From CAIOZA01 sp964464375 (GTDB taxonomy: Bacteria; Bacteroidota; Ignavibacteria; Kapaibacteriales; UBA2268): a stretch of DNA of 64,000 nt. The notes beneath the pieces are model-generated. The model did no database searches and had not been told where the DNA came from. It was given only the letters and a program-made list of their open reading frames with translations. How positions within the stretch are numbered: the first letter of the stretch is position 1; each line of letters starts with the position of its first letter. Location of the stretch: the NCBI GenBank assembly GCA_964464375.1, contig CAYXFU010000005.1, positions 1 to 64,000 on the forward strand, read 5' to 3'. Shown piece after piece: positions 41,912-50,963 of the stretch. Made by a program: the position numbers and the translations under genes.

Positions 41912-43924
41912 ATGAAATTGATTTTTAACTTATTTATTTTTGTTCTTATTCATTGTCTATTCAATGAATCAACAGCTAAAATAGGCGATAAAACTATTCT
42001 ACCAATGTCAGTTGATATATCTTCACCAACTTTGCATCTGAATCAGGCATTTGATGTAATAAATTATTCTGCAGATATTGATTTGAGAAAAGCACCATCA
42101 ACTGAAATGACCGGAATCTCAAGAATAAAAGTATTCTGGAAGGATAATCCTGAAGTTAACTTATTTTATTTTCATTTGAGAAGCTTAATAGTTGACTCCG
42201 TTTTTTATAATGGTTTTAAGGTTTCCACATCTGCCATTGAAACACCGGTTTCACCAATTTTTCATTATAGTATGGAGCCACCGCCAGGTTCACCACAGGA
42301 TACTGCAGTTATTAGTGTTTATTATCATGGCAATATGACAGCCGCTAATGGAGATAGTTTTGGAGGAGTTTTCTCTCAGGATAGTATTCTTTATTCTATC
42401 GGTGTAGGTCTTCGCAATAACTACGTATCAGCAACCGAACATTGGCTTGCCTGCTACGATCATCCGTCAGACAAGGCTACTCTCGATTTTAGATTCATCA
42501 CTGATAATGGATTTGTTGTTGCTTCCAACGGATTACTTAAACTAGAGAAAACAACAATAGATAGTAAAGATTATGATGTATACCATTGGAAATCGGATAT
42601 ACAGACTGCGACATACTTAATGACATTTGCTTGCGGTAAATTTAAGGCTGTGAATTTTACCGGTTTTTACTATCCTATAGTTGTTTATTGCAGACCTGGT
42701 GATACAAATGCTGTAAAATATACATTTCAAAAAGTACCAGAGATGGTAACTGCATTCCAGAACAGATTTGGAAAGTATTTATTCGAAAAAGTAGGATATG
42801 TTTTAACTCCAATGACCGGTGGAGCAATGGAGCATCAAACAATGATTACCATGCCCGAGCTTGAAATTAGAAAACTATTCAAATCAAAAGATACAGTTAA
42901 TATTACAGCGGCTCACGAGTTATCTCATGGTTGGTTTGGTAATTCTGTAACTCCATATGATTTCCGCGATGCCTGGCTGAATGAAGGCTTTGCGAAATTT
43001 GCTGAAACAACATGGCTTGAGGAAGTGAATGGGTATAATAGCTATCTGACTGGAATCACGAAAGCTATTAATAATTATATAATGACTGATATGTCTAATG
43101 AAGGTACATTTCCTTTATATGATTTTCCACATAATGCTCCATCTTCGAACTATCCATTTACAATATACGATAAAGGATGTGTAGTAACAGCAATGCTTAG
43201 GTATTACCTTGGAGACGATGAATTCTATTCTGCAATGATGAATTACCTCGATTATTACGCATTTCGTAATAGTACCACTGATTCATTAGAGAAATATTTG
43301 GAGGAATTCACCGGACAAAATCTTAGCTGGTTCTTTGATCAATGGGTCTATAAGAAGGGTTTTCCTATTATTGATGTGCAGATTTACAAAAGTCAATCCC
43401 AAGTAAATGGATTATTCAAAGCAGAAATAAAAATTACCCAGGTTCAGCCCGGTGATTATGGAGTATATACTAATCTTCCTGTGGAGATAACTTTCAATCC
43501 AGTTAATGGTGCAGCCAAAAGTGTTATATATAATATGACAAATAAAGAGCAAACATTTTATTCAGATTCTCTACCAGATTTTATTTCAGTTTTAGTAAAC
43601 AAAGGTCCTACCGTCAGGACTTTAATAAAGTTGAAAAATCTGACTACTTCTTTGCATGAAAAAGAAGATACAGCTGAGGAAATTAATTTTTATCCAAATC
43701 CTGTAACAAACATAATAAATCTGCTTATTAAGGGTATATCTCATAATCTGAATTATTCGATTGTAAATCTTGACGGTACAGAGTTGTTAAAAGGCACAAT
43801 AGAAGCCGATGATAGCGGTACCATCACTAAAAAGTTTATCGTTGAAGATTTTGCTGTTGGTAATTATTATCTAAAATTAGAAGGTAATAATTTCTTTAGA
43901 ATTTTAAATTTTATTAAGTTGTAA
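41912..43924 (+). CDS. Secreted M1-family metallopeptidase with T9SS sorting domain
   Basis: A 670-residue protein with a signal peptide and an M1 (aminopeptidase N-like) fold: N-terminal beta domain (INYSADIDLRKAPSTEMTGISRI), exopeptidase motif GGAMEHQTMITM and the zinc site HELSHGWFGN...WLNEGFAKFAE (HExxH-x18-E). The N-terminal anchor residue motif is GAMEH rather than GAMEN. The last ~85 residues are a Por-secretion C-terminal sorting domain (INFYPNPVTNIINLLI...VGNYYLKLEGN). It is probably exported across the outer membrane to digest peptides. A weak Bacteroidota-like AT-rich leader precedes it. Confidence 0.92.
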   Translation: MKLIFNLFIFVLIHCLFNESTAKIGDKTILPMSVDISSPTLHLNQAFDVINYSADIDLRKAPSTEMTGISRIKVFWKDNPEVNLFYFHLRSLIVDSVFYNGFKVSTSAIETPVSPIFHYSMEPPPGSPQDTAVISVYYHGNMTAANGDSFGGVFSQDSILYSIGVGLRNNYVSATEHWLACYDHPSDKATLDFRFITDNGFVVASNGLLKLEKTTIDSKDYDVYHWKSDIQTATYLMTFACGKFKAVNFTGFYYPIVVYCRPGDTNAVKYTFQKVPEMVTAFQNRFGKYLFEKVGYVLTPMTGGAMEHQTMITMPELEIRKLFKSKDTVNITAAHELSHGWFGNSVTPYDFRDAWLNEGFAKFAETTWLEEVNGYNSYLTGITKAINNYIMTDMSNEGTFPLYDFPHNAPSSNYPFTIYDKGCVVTAMLRYYLGDDEFYSAMMNYLDYYAFRNSTTDSLEKYLEEFTGQNLSWFFDQWVYKKGFPIIDVQIYKSQSQVNGLFKAEIKITQVQPGDYGVYTNLPVEITFNPVNGAAKSVIYNMTNKEQTFYSDSLPDFISVLVNKGPTVRTLIKLKNLTTSLHEKEDTAEEINFYPNPVTNIINLLIKGISHNLNYSIVNLDGTELLKGTIEADDSGTITKKFIVEDFAVGNYYLKLEGNNFFRILNFIKL

Positions 43925-43937
43925 CTCAAGGGTATAT

Positions 43938-44666
43938 ATGGAAAATAGACTTTTAGAAGTTCACGAACTCGAACAGAATTGGGATTATATACAGGATAGA
44001 ATTGAAACCGCTGCAAAGAAGGCTGGAAGGAACCTTTCAGATATTCAAGTTATTGCTGTTTCTAAGTCACATCCCCCTGAACTTCTGGAAAAAGCTTTGA
44101 AGGCTGGCATAAAAGTATTTGGCGAAAATTATGCTCAGGAAATCAGGAATAAAAACGAAGCACTTTCTCTTTATCAAAACAAGATTATTTGGCATTTCAT
44201 CGGTCATCTTCAATCAAATAAAATTAAGTATATTTGTCCCTTTATAGATACTATTCAATCAGTCGATACGATTGAACTTGCACAAGAGATATCTAATTAT
44301 GCCGAAAAACATGAAAGAGATATTAATATCCTCCTTCAGGTAAACACATCTGGTGAGATTCAGAAATCCGGTTGTTCACCTGAAGATGTTTTTGATTTAG
44401 CAGAGAAAGCCAATGTATTGCCAAATTTGAAAATAAAAGGGATTATGACTATCGGATCATTTTCTGAGAATGAAATAAAGGTCAGGTCTGAATTTGCTTT
44501 GCTCAGATCTACATTGGAGAGATTAAATGTGAAATTTCCAAGTCTGGAATTAAAGGAATTATCTATGGGTATGTCTGGGGATTATCATTGGGCAGTGCAG
44601 GATGGGGCAACAATGCTCAGAATTGGGACAGCTATATTTGGACACAGAATTTATAATGAGGATTAA
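43938..44666 (+). CDS. yggS: PLP homeostasis protein YggS/PROSC family
   Basis: A 242-residue single-domain alanine-racemase-fold protein that binds pyridoxal phosphate and balances vitamin B6 and amino-acid pools. PLP Lys is in IAVSKSHPPE; other signatures are FGENYAQEI, WHFIGHLQSNKIK, LLQVNTSGEIQKSGC and LSMGMSGDYHWAVQDGATMLRIGTAIFG. Length is normal (~230-240). It starts 13 bp after the M1 peptidase gene and is followed 9 bp later by the nucleoside phosphorylase gene. Confidence 0.95.
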   Translation: MENRLLEVHELEQNWDYIQDRIETAAKKAGRNLSDIQVIAVSKSHPPELLEKALKAGIKVFGENYAQEIRNKNEALSLYQNKIIWHFIGHLQSNKIKYICPFIDTIQSVDTIELAQEISNYAEKHERDINILLQVNTSGEIQKSGCSPEDVFDLAEKANVLPNLKIKGIMTIGSFSENEIKVRSEFALLRSTLERLNVKFPSLELKELSMGMSGDYHWAVQDGATMLRIGTAIFGHRIYNED

Positions 44667-44675
44667 GATAAAATA

Positions 44676-45503
44676 ATGAATCAGTCAGATTTACAAAGAA
44701 AAGTTAAAGAAGCATTAGGTGCCATTTCAGCCAGAACAGAACAGAAACCCTCAATAGGTATTATTCTTGGCACTGGTCTTGGTGATTTAGCACATCATAT
44801 TGAACCAATAGAAATTATACCATACGATGAAATTCCAAATTTCCCAATATCTACCGTAGAATTTCACTCCGGTCAATTTATTATTGGAAAATTGAGTGGT
44901 AAAATTGTTGTTGCTATGCAGGGCAGATTCCATCATTATGAAGGTTATTCACTCCAGGAAGTGACTTTCCCGATTAGGGTGATGCATCAGATGGGAGTCG
45001 AAACTCTGATTATCTCTAATGCATGCGGATCTATGAATCCCAATATGCCCAAAAAGAGCATTATGATTATAGAAGATCATATTAATCTTTTAGGAGCAAA
45101 TCCTCTGACAGGCATTAATGATGATTCATTCGGTCCTCGTTTTGTTGATTTGAGCGAACCATATTCTGCTAGATTGATAAGTTTGGTTGAGAAAATAGCA
45201 AAAACTAAAAATATTAATATTAACAAAGGCGTCTATTGTGCTATGATGGGTCCGAGCCTTGAAACAAGAGCAGAATACAGGATGATGAAGATCATAGGTG
45301 CTGACGTTGTGGGTATGAGTACTGTTCCTGAATGTATTGTGGCTAGGCAAATGGGTATGGAAGTTCTAGGATTATCAATAATAACAGATGACTGTGATCC
45401 AGAAAATTTGAAGGCTGTTAATATTGATGAAATCATTGCAAACGCAATTAGTGCTGAACCTGATTTAACAACAATAGTAAAATCTTTGGTAGAAAAACTT
45501 TGA
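44676..45503 (+). CDS. punA: Purine nucleoside phosphorylase (PNP-I, trimeric type)
   Basis: The enzyme cleaves purine nucleosides with phosphate to base and ribose-1-phosphate. The 275-residue sequence shows IILGTGLGDLAHHI, the family signature region MQGRFHHYEGYSLQEVTFPIRVMHQMG, ISNACGSMNP, and GVYCAMMGPSLETRAEYRMMKIIGADVVGMSTVPE with the base-binding Glu. ITDDCDPE follows. This is the mammalian-like trimeric PunA class. Its TGA stop overlaps the TTG start of the next gene by four bases. Confidence 0.94.
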   Translation: MNQSDLQRKVKEALGAISARTEQKPSIGIILGTGLGDLAHHIEPIEIIPYDEIPNFPISTVEFHSGQFIIGKLSGKIVVAMQGRFHHYEGYSLQEVTFPIRVMHQMGVETLIISNACGSMNPNMPKKSIMIIEDHINLLGANPLTGINDDSFGPRFVDLSEPYSARLISLVEKIAKTKNININKGVYCAMMGPSLETRAEYRMMKIIGADVVGMSTVPECIVARQMGMEVLGLSIITDDCDPENLKAVNIDEIIANAISAEPDLTTIVKSLVEKL

Positions 45504-46540
45504 AAAAATACTTTAAAATATTGCTTATTATCTTGCTAGGAATCTCAACATTATCTTGTGCTAATGAAAAGATTGTTGAAAACACTCAGGACAGCTGGAA
45601 AGTTCTGATTTCAATTAAAAATCCAACACCTGTACTTGCTTTATATGAATATCCATCTGGAAAAGTTCTATCACAGGATGTCTATTTAGAAAATAATGGC
45701 TCTTCCCTCTCTTCTGTTCCCGAAAAGATGGCAGAATATGCAAATGCTATATTTCTTATCTTTACTGATGGTAAAAAGATTGTTTCTTTGAACTCAAAGT
45801 CATTCAAGACTAATGGAGAATTAGATTTTTCAGGCACCAACAAATCGCCAATTAGTATGTGCTTTGCTAATGCCACAACAGCTTATATCATCTATAAAAA
45901 CGATTCAATAGTTGATGTTTTAGATTTAACTGTATTTAAAATATCCAGATCAGTCAATATTGGTAAGATTACCACAGCTATTGCCTGCTATGGTAACCGG
46001 ATTGCTATTGTTAACGGACCAAGCAATACAGTTACTATCATGGCAACCAATGATAATTCTGTCATAGGGAGTATAAATGTAGAGCCTTATCCATGTTTGG
46101 TTGATTTTACAGCCGACGGTGCGAAAGCTGTCGTAATCTCAGCTGGAAATGGCAAATTTGATAGTACTGCAAAGTCGAATGCAGTTGCTCAAACTATTGA
46201 TTACAATCTAATGCAGCCTCTGGAAAAGATAGATCTTGGAATAGGAATAGTAAAATCTATCGAGCAAATTCCTCAATCTATGGCTACTAATGCCAAGATT
46301 TACTGCTTTGTCGGGACACAGCAGTATTTGTTAAGATATATAACACGTACAGGTAATCAGATTTCAAGAATAGACAACGGGAACTATCTATCTGTAATTT
46401 ATAATTTCAAAAGAGAAGAAATGATTTACGTGAAACAAACTGGTACTACATTTCAACTTAAAACATCTGATCCTTCTACTTCTGAAATAAAAGCCACTTA
46501 CACTTTACCTTCAGGCTATGTTGCTTTATTACCATTATAA
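45500..46540 (+). CDS. Putative lipoprotein with beta-propeller-like repeats
   Basis: The likely start is TTG at 45500 inside the overlap TTGA with the punA stop. It yields MKKYFKILLIILLGISTLSC, a perfect lipoprotein signal with lipobox STLSC. The 346 residues look like a YncE/YVTN-type beta-propeller (RSVNIGKITTAIACYGNRIAIVNG, TVTIMATNDNSVIGSINVEPYPCLVDFTADGAKAVVIS), each unit ~40 residues. No catalytic residues are apparent. It precedes the phosphatase gene by 6 bp, so the two are cotranscribed. Function unknown. Confidence 0.7.
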   Translation: MKKYFKILLIILLGISTLSCANEKIVENTQDSWKVLISIKNPTPVLALYEYPSGKVLSQDVYLENNGSSLSSVPEKMAEYANAIFLIFTDGKKIVSLNSKSFKTNGELDFSGTNKSPISMCFANATTAYIIYKNDSIVDVLDLTVFKISRSVNIGKITTAIACYGNRIAIVNGPSNTVTIMATNDNSVIGSINVEPYPCLVDFTADGAKAVVISAGNGKFDSTAKSNAVAQTIDYNLMQPLEKIDLGIGIVKSIEQIPQSMATNAKIYCFVGTQQYLLRYITRTGNQISRIDNGNYLSVIYNFKREEMIYVKQTGTTFQLKTSDPSTSEIKATYTLPSGYVALLPL

Positions 46541-46546
46541 AATCCT

Positions 46547-48229
46547 ATGAACATTAAGTCAGTACTCCCGATTAATCTTGAATCCTTGATTGAGTTAAGC
46601 GCAAGACTTAATGAGACTCATGATTTAGCGTTCATTTTGAATGCTGCATTATTAAGTTTGATGGGAAAGCTTAAGGTTTTTAGTGGTTGCGTTCTTATTC
46701 CCGATGAAGAAAAAAATGAATTCAAAACTATTATCTGCAAGGGTAAACTTTCGTTTAATAAGGCTGAATTCATGAAGATTCAAGAGTTCAGAGCAGTGGA
46801 TAGTTCTCCCAATGATAATTACTATTATGAAAATGGTGTTCGATATTTTAGCCCCATTGTCTATCAAAATGAGATGATTGCTTTAATCTGTTTAGGCAAA
46901 AGATTAGTCAATGGAGAATTCACAAAGACCGAAGTTCACTATGCAAATCTAGTATCATCTATTACAGCTAATGCTCTTCAGAATGCCAAGAATCACCTGA
47001 CTCTGTTGGAGACTAAGAACAAAGTAGAGCAACGCAATCTGATGCTCTCCTCTCTATTTGAGATTAGCAGAGATTTCTCTATGCTGCTGTCACGGAACCA
47101 GATTACCAAGATGCTCTCTTATAGATTGATGGGTCAGCTCATGGTGAGTAAATTTGCTGTTTATCTGATGAATGAAAATTACGGTTATCTTCCACTGTTA
47201 AACAGATTTGAAAAGGAAATTGATTCTGGAATTTTCGATGACATCGATATTGATAGCATCCGATTTGTTAAGGAAATGGAATTCACTGAAACTAATATTG
47301 AAATGATGAAATCAATCGGTATTGAACTGATTTCCCCTATGATCAATCAGGGACTTGTGAAGGGTTACCTTTTAATTGGACATAAAATGTCCGGTGAGGT
47401 AGTTACAAATGAGAACCTGTCATTTGCCGAGGCATTGGGCAATACAGCTCTTTTTGCACTGGAAAACGAAAGACTATTCCTCGAAGAGCTGGAAAAGAAA
47501 CGTTTGGAAAGTGAAATGAATCTTGCCCTTGATATTCAAAAGCGTCTTCTTCCGAAATCAGCTCCAATTATTGAAGGATATGATGTATCAGGGTTGACTG
47601 TTCCTTCAAGGCATGTTGGCGGTGATTATTATGATTTTATTAAACTTCCCAATGGGGAAACACTATTCGTAATAGCTGATGTTTCCGGCAAGGGAATGCC
47701 TGCATCACTCATTATGGCTAATCTTCAGGCGGCACTTAAAGTACTTTGCCCATTAGGTTTGAGTTTGAATCAGCTGATATTAAATCTAAATAATGTAGTT
47801 TATCAAAATACTTCTGCCGATAAATTTGTTACTTTGTTCTGTGGGATTCTTAATCCTAATGAGCATACATTCCATTACATTAACGCAGGTCACAATCCAC
47901 CATTATTGATTAATGAGGATGGAAAGCTTAATACCCTGTCAGAGGGTGGATTAATTCTCGGAATAGTAGATTATGAATATCCTTATGAGGATACAACAAT
48001 TGTACTCTCAGCAGGCGATTTAATCCTGATGTACACAGATGGAGTTACTGAAGCCAAATCAAAGGATGACGATGAATACGGAGAAGGAAGATTGGAAAAT
48101 TTTGGAGTATCTAATCGGAATCTAAAAGCCAGTGAACTTACAGATGCAATTTATCATGACCTTCAGCATTTTTTCACCGGTGCGATTCAATCGGACGATA
48201 TTACATTGACTGTACTAAAGAGACTTTAA
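46547..48229 (+). CDS. GAF-domain SpoIIE/RsbU-type serine phosphatase
   Basis: The 560-residue protein has two GAF-like sensory regions (~15-150 and ~170-310), a helical linker (LEELEKKRLESEMNLALDIQKRLLP) typical of RsbU-like proteins, and a C-terminal PP2C/SpoIIE domain. Metal-site motifs there are VGGDYYDF, FVIADVSGKGMPASLIMA, LFCGILNPNEHTFHYINAGHNPP and ILMYTDGVTEAKSKDDDEYGE. Such enzymes dephosphorylate anti-sigma antagonists in partner switching. No STAS or RsbW gene is nearby, so the target is not known. A bidirectional terminator follows. Confidence 0.92.
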   Translation: MNIKSVLPINLESLIELSARLNETHDLAFILNAALLSLMGKLKVFSGCVLIPDEEKNEFKTIICKGKLSFNKAEFMKIQEFRAVDSSPNDNYYYENGVRYFSPIVYQNEMIALICLGKRLVNGEFTKTEVHYANLVSSITANALQNAKNHLTLLETKNKVEQRNLMLSSLFEISRDFSMLLSRNQITKMLSYRLMGQLMVSKFAVYLMNENYGYLPLLNRFEKEIDSGIFDDIDIDSIRFVKEMEFTETNIEMMKSIGIELISPMINQGLVKGYLLIGHKMSGEVVTNENLSFAEALGNTALFALENERLFLEELEKKRLESEMNLALDIQKRLLPKSAPIIEGYDVSGLTVPSRHVGGDYYDFIKLPNGETLFVIADVSGKGMPASLIMANLQAALKVLCPLGLSLNQLILNLNNVVYQNTSADKFVTLFCGILNPNEHTFHYINAGHNPPLLINEDGKLNTLSEGGLILGIVDYEYPYEDTTIVLSAGDLILMYTDGVTEAKSKDDDEYGEGRLENFGVSNRNLKASELTDAIYHDLQHFFTGAIQSDDITLTVLKRL

Positions 48230-48247
48230 ATTTACATTCAGAACGCA

Positions 48248-48287
48248 AAAAACTGGGCTGTCCAACTTTTGAATCAGCCCAGTTTTT
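48248..48287. terminator. Bidirectional rho-independent terminator
   Basis: AAAAACTGGGCTG (48248-48260) pairs perfectly with CAGCCCAGTTTTT (48275-48287) over 13 bp with a 14-base loop. It lies between the convergent phosphatase gene (stop 48229) and the minus-strand gene ending at 48304 and can serve both. Confidence 0.88.
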
Positions 48288-48303
48288 AATAATTTTTATT
48301 ATA

Positions 48304-48777
48304 TTAATTTGCTTGGGTTTTGAATTTGAAAATGAAATTAACATTTTCCCATTTAAATTCGATATCTCTTTCAAGAATATTTCCGACACTGTCAATCTGA
48401 TTGCAAAGTACTGTATCAAAAGGGGCATCTTTTGATTTAAGCATGACAAAAATAAACTTTACATCTGAATCAACCGGATGAACTTCAATTTGATCGTGAG
48501 CTTTATAGTCGCGATAGAAAAATCCATATTTGGGTAAATTGGGTTGAATTGAGTATTTATCCTGAACATATTGCTCTAGCTTAATTGTAATAATTAGATT
48601 ATAAAGTGATTCGCATATAGATTCAACTTCTTCAAATTCTTCATAGTTTTGATATTTAACCTGGGCTTTTTCGAGTTCAGGCGCTATTGACATCAATGCA
48701 TCTTTATAAAGATTCATGAGCTTATTTATCGCCAAAACTACGTGCTTTGTCTCTTCTTCTTTTACGTTTTTGGGCAT
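48304..48777 (-). CDS. Unknown 157-residue cytoplasmic protein
   Basis: I do not recognise this protein. It begins MPKNVKEEETKHVVLAINKLMN, is rich in charged helices in its first half (MSIAPELEKAQVKYQNYEEFEEVESICESLYNLI) and has beta strands in the second (VKFIFVMLKSKDAPFDTVLC, VNFIFKFKTQA). There is no signal peptide or membrane helix. It stands alone on the minus strand between two plus-strand units and ends at a shared terminator. Function unknown. Confidence 0.65.
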   Translation of the reverse strand: MPKNVKEEETKHVVLAINKLMNLYKDALMSIAPELEKAQVKYQNYEEFEEVESICESLYNLIITIKLEQYVQDKYSIQPNLPKYGFFYRDYKAHDQIEVHPVDSDVKFIFVMLKSKDAPFDTVLCNQIDSVGNILERDIEFKWENVNFIFKFKTQAN

Positions 48778-48900
48778 AAATCAATCCTAAATTTAATTAT
48801 ATTTCATTTTTTTAAAATCAAATATAAGGAAAAAAAATCTTATAGCTTAATTGAATTTAAATTTGGCTCAATATTTTTTTTTGATAAATTCCTTTATTAT

Positions 48901-48932
48901 TTTGGACATATAGAATAAAAGCTTTAATTTTG
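48901..48932 (+). promoter_or_regulatory. Bacteroidota housekeeping promoter for ffh
   Basis: TTTG (48901-48904), a 20-bp spacer and TAATTTTG (48925-48932) match the TTTG-N19/20-TAnnTTTG consensus in both boxes. The predicted start point is about 20 bases before the ffh ATG at 48960. This is the best promoter in the window and supports the phylum assignment. Confidence 0.7.
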
Positions 48933-48959
48933 TTGTTCGGATAATTTCATTATTACAAT

Positions 48960-50297
48960 ATGTTTGAGAATTTACAAGACAAATTAGAGCACGCGCTAAA
49001 GCGTTTCCGCGGTCAGGCAACCATTAGCGAAGAGAATATTGATGAAGCATTGCGAGAGATTCGCCGTGCTTTGATTGAAGCTGACGTTAATCTAAACGTA
49101 ACCAATAAATTCGTTGAGGATGTAAAGTCCAAGGCTATCGGTACTGAAGTAAAGGGAAAGCTTCTTCCTGAGCAATTAATCGTAAAAATTGTGCACGAAG
49201 AACTTGTTGAACTGCTTGGAAGTAAGCAAAGTGATCTTCAATTTGCATCCCATCCACCGACAGTAATCATGGTTGCTGGTTTACAAGGATCAGGTAAGAC
49301 CACTTTTTGCGCTAAATTAGCTAAAAATTTACGTAAGAAAGGTCGTCAGCCCCTTCTTGTTGCATGCGATGTACACCGTCCTGCAGCTATTGAACAGCTA
49401 AAACAGCTTGGGCAAACCATCAATCTTCCGGTTTTTGCTACTGATGAGAAAAACCCAGTCAAGATCGCAAGTGATGCTATTATTTACGCAAAGAAATTTG
49501 CACGCGATGTTGTTATAATTGATACAGCCGGTCGTTTGACTATCGATCAGGAGATGATGAAAGAGGTTCAGGATATCAGCAATGCTGTTAATCCTAACGA
49601 AACACTCTTTGTGTGTGATGCTATGATTGGTCAGGATGCTGTAACAACTGCAAAAGCCTTTCATGAAATATTAAGTCTAACAGGTGTTGTTCTAACTAAA
49701 TTAGATGGCGACACAAGAGGTGGTGCGGCTTTATCAGTAATGAATGTAGTCGGAAAACCTATTAAATTTGTTGGTACCGGTGAGAAGGTAGATGCTTTAG
49801 AGCCTTTCCATCCTGAAAGAATTGCTTCAAGAATTCTTGGTATGGGTGATATTCTCACTCTTGTTGAAAAAGCAGAACAGCAACTCGATGAAGATCAGGC
49901 AAAAAAACTTGAAGAAAAAATTAAAAAGAATGAATTTTCATTCGAGGATTTTCTAGAACAGCTTAGAACTATCCGTAAAATGGGATCGTTAAAAGATCTT
50001 TTGGGGCTTATTCCAGGCATGGATAAAGCAATGAGGAATGTCAATATTGATGATGGTGCTTTCAACAAAGTTGAAGCAGTTATTTTATCTATGACTAAAT
50101 TCGAACGTGAAAATCCAAAATTGCTTAATGGTTCAAGAAGAAAAAGAATTGCAGATGGTAGTGGCACAACCGTCCAGGATGTTAACAGATTGATTAAGCA
50201 GTTCGACGACATGACAAAAATGATGAAGAATGTATCCCGGGGCGGAAAATCCAGATTTCTTAAATCATTTGGATTGCCACAGAATCTAGGGATGTAA
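48960..50297 (+). CDS. ffh: Signal recognition particle protein Ffh (SRP54)
   Basis: The 445-residue GTPase binds 4.5S RNA and signal sequences of nascent membrane proteins. N domain (1-~90), G domain with GLQGSGKTTFCAKLAK, DVHRPAAIEQL, DTAGRLTIDQ and TKLDGDTRGGAALS, and a C-terminal M domain starting near residue 325 (FLEQLRTIRKMGSLKDLLGLIPGM, then NGSRRKRIADGSGTTVQDVNRLIKQF). Length is standard. It is followed by rpsP 52 bp later, the usual ffh-rpsP order, but the typical rimM-trmD-rplS continuation is absent. Confidence 0.97.
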   Translation: MFENLQDKLEHALKRFRGQATISEENIDEALREIRRALIEADVNLNVTNKFVEDVKSKAIGTEVKGKLLPEQLIVKIVHEELVELLGSKQSDLQFASHPPTVIMVAGLQGSGKTTFCAKLAKNLRKKGRQPLLVACDVHRPAAIEQLKQLGQTINLPVFATDEKNPVKIASDAIIYAKKFARDVVIIDTAGRLTIDQEMMKEVQDISNAVNPNETLFVCDAMIGQDAVTTAKAFHEILSLTGVVLTKLDGDTRGGAALSVMNVVGKPIKFVGTGEKVDALEPFHPERIASRILGMGDILTLVEKAEQQLDEDQAKKLEEKIKKNEFSFEDFLEQLRTIRKMGSLKDLLGLIPGMDKAMRNVNIDDGAFNKVEAVILSMTKFERENPKLLNGSRRKRIADGSGTTVQDVNRLIKQFDDMTKMMKNVSRGGKSRFLKSFGLPQNLGM

Positions 50298-50349
50298 CAA
50301 ATATTGAATATTCAATTAATTTTATATATTTATTTTAGGAATTTTTAAA

Positions 50350-50802
50350 ATGGTTAAACTTCGTTTACGCAGAAAAGGCAGAACACATTATCCAGTCTAT
50401 GATATCATTGCCGTTGATTCAAGAAAAAAACGCGACGGTGATTTCTTGGAAAGACTCGGATATTATGATCCACATTCACAGCCTTCAACGATTTCAGTTG
50501 ACCCGACAAGAGCAATTTATTGGCTTAATGTTGGTGCTCAGCCCACAGATCTAGTTCGTGAACTTTTAAGCTATGAGGGAGTTCTTCTTCGTAGAACTTT
50601 AGAATTCAAAGGGAAAACAGCTGAGGAAATTGAGAATGAAATTGAAAAGCATAAAGTAGTTGCTCATGATAGATATTTCCGCCGCTTAGAACTTCGCAAG
50701 AAGAGAGAAGAAGCGAAAATTAAAGCTAAAGCTGATGCTGAAGCAGCAGCTGCCGCTGAAGCAGCGAAACCAGCAGAAGCACCTGCAGTAGCAGAAGCTT
50801 AA
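50350..50802 (+). CDS. rpsP: 30S ribosomal protein S16 with C-terminal extension
   Basis: The first ~85 residues are canonical S16 (MVKLRLRRKGRTHYPVYDIIAVDSRKKRDGDFLERLGYYDPHS, RAIYWLNVGAQPTDLVRELLSYEGVLLRR). The protein continues to 150 residues with a charged helix (KREEAKIKAKADAEAAA) and an Ala/Pro/Glu-rich tail, as is common in FCB-group S16 proteins, whereas E. coli S16 has 82 residues. It is downstream of ffh and closed by a strong terminator, so rimM and trmD are not in this operon. Confidence 0.96.
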   Translation: MVKLRLRRKGRTHYPVYDIIAVDSRKKRDGDFLERLGYYDPHSQPSTISVDPTRAIYWLNVGAQPTDLVRELLSYEGVLLRRTLEFKGKTAEEIENEIEKHKVVAHDRYFRRLELRKKREEAKIKAKADAEAAAAAEAAKPAEAPAVAEA

Positions 50803-50822
50803 TTTTGTTTTAAAATTTGATC

Positions 50823-50854
50823 AAAAGGGTTGTCTCATAAGACAACCCTTTTTT
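50823..50854 (+). terminator. Rho-independent terminator
   Basis: AAAAGGGTTGTCT and AGACAACCCTTTT form a perfect 13-bp stem with a CATA loop and continued T residues. It ends the ffh-rpsP transcript 21 bp after the rpsP stop. Confidence 0.9.
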
Positions 50855-50963
50855 GGTTTATCGACATTCAGTGAAATCGGGTGCCTAAGTCCTGAGAAGA
50901 AGATCATGTTTGCATAAAGGACCTAGTTTTATTCGCTTCGTTTCAATTTTTTTTTATTCTTAC

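Noticed and set aside
50870..50963. Second copy of the hairpin element
   Set aside because: No arms matching 60554-60726 were found there; it appears to be plain intergenic DNA after the rpsP terminator.
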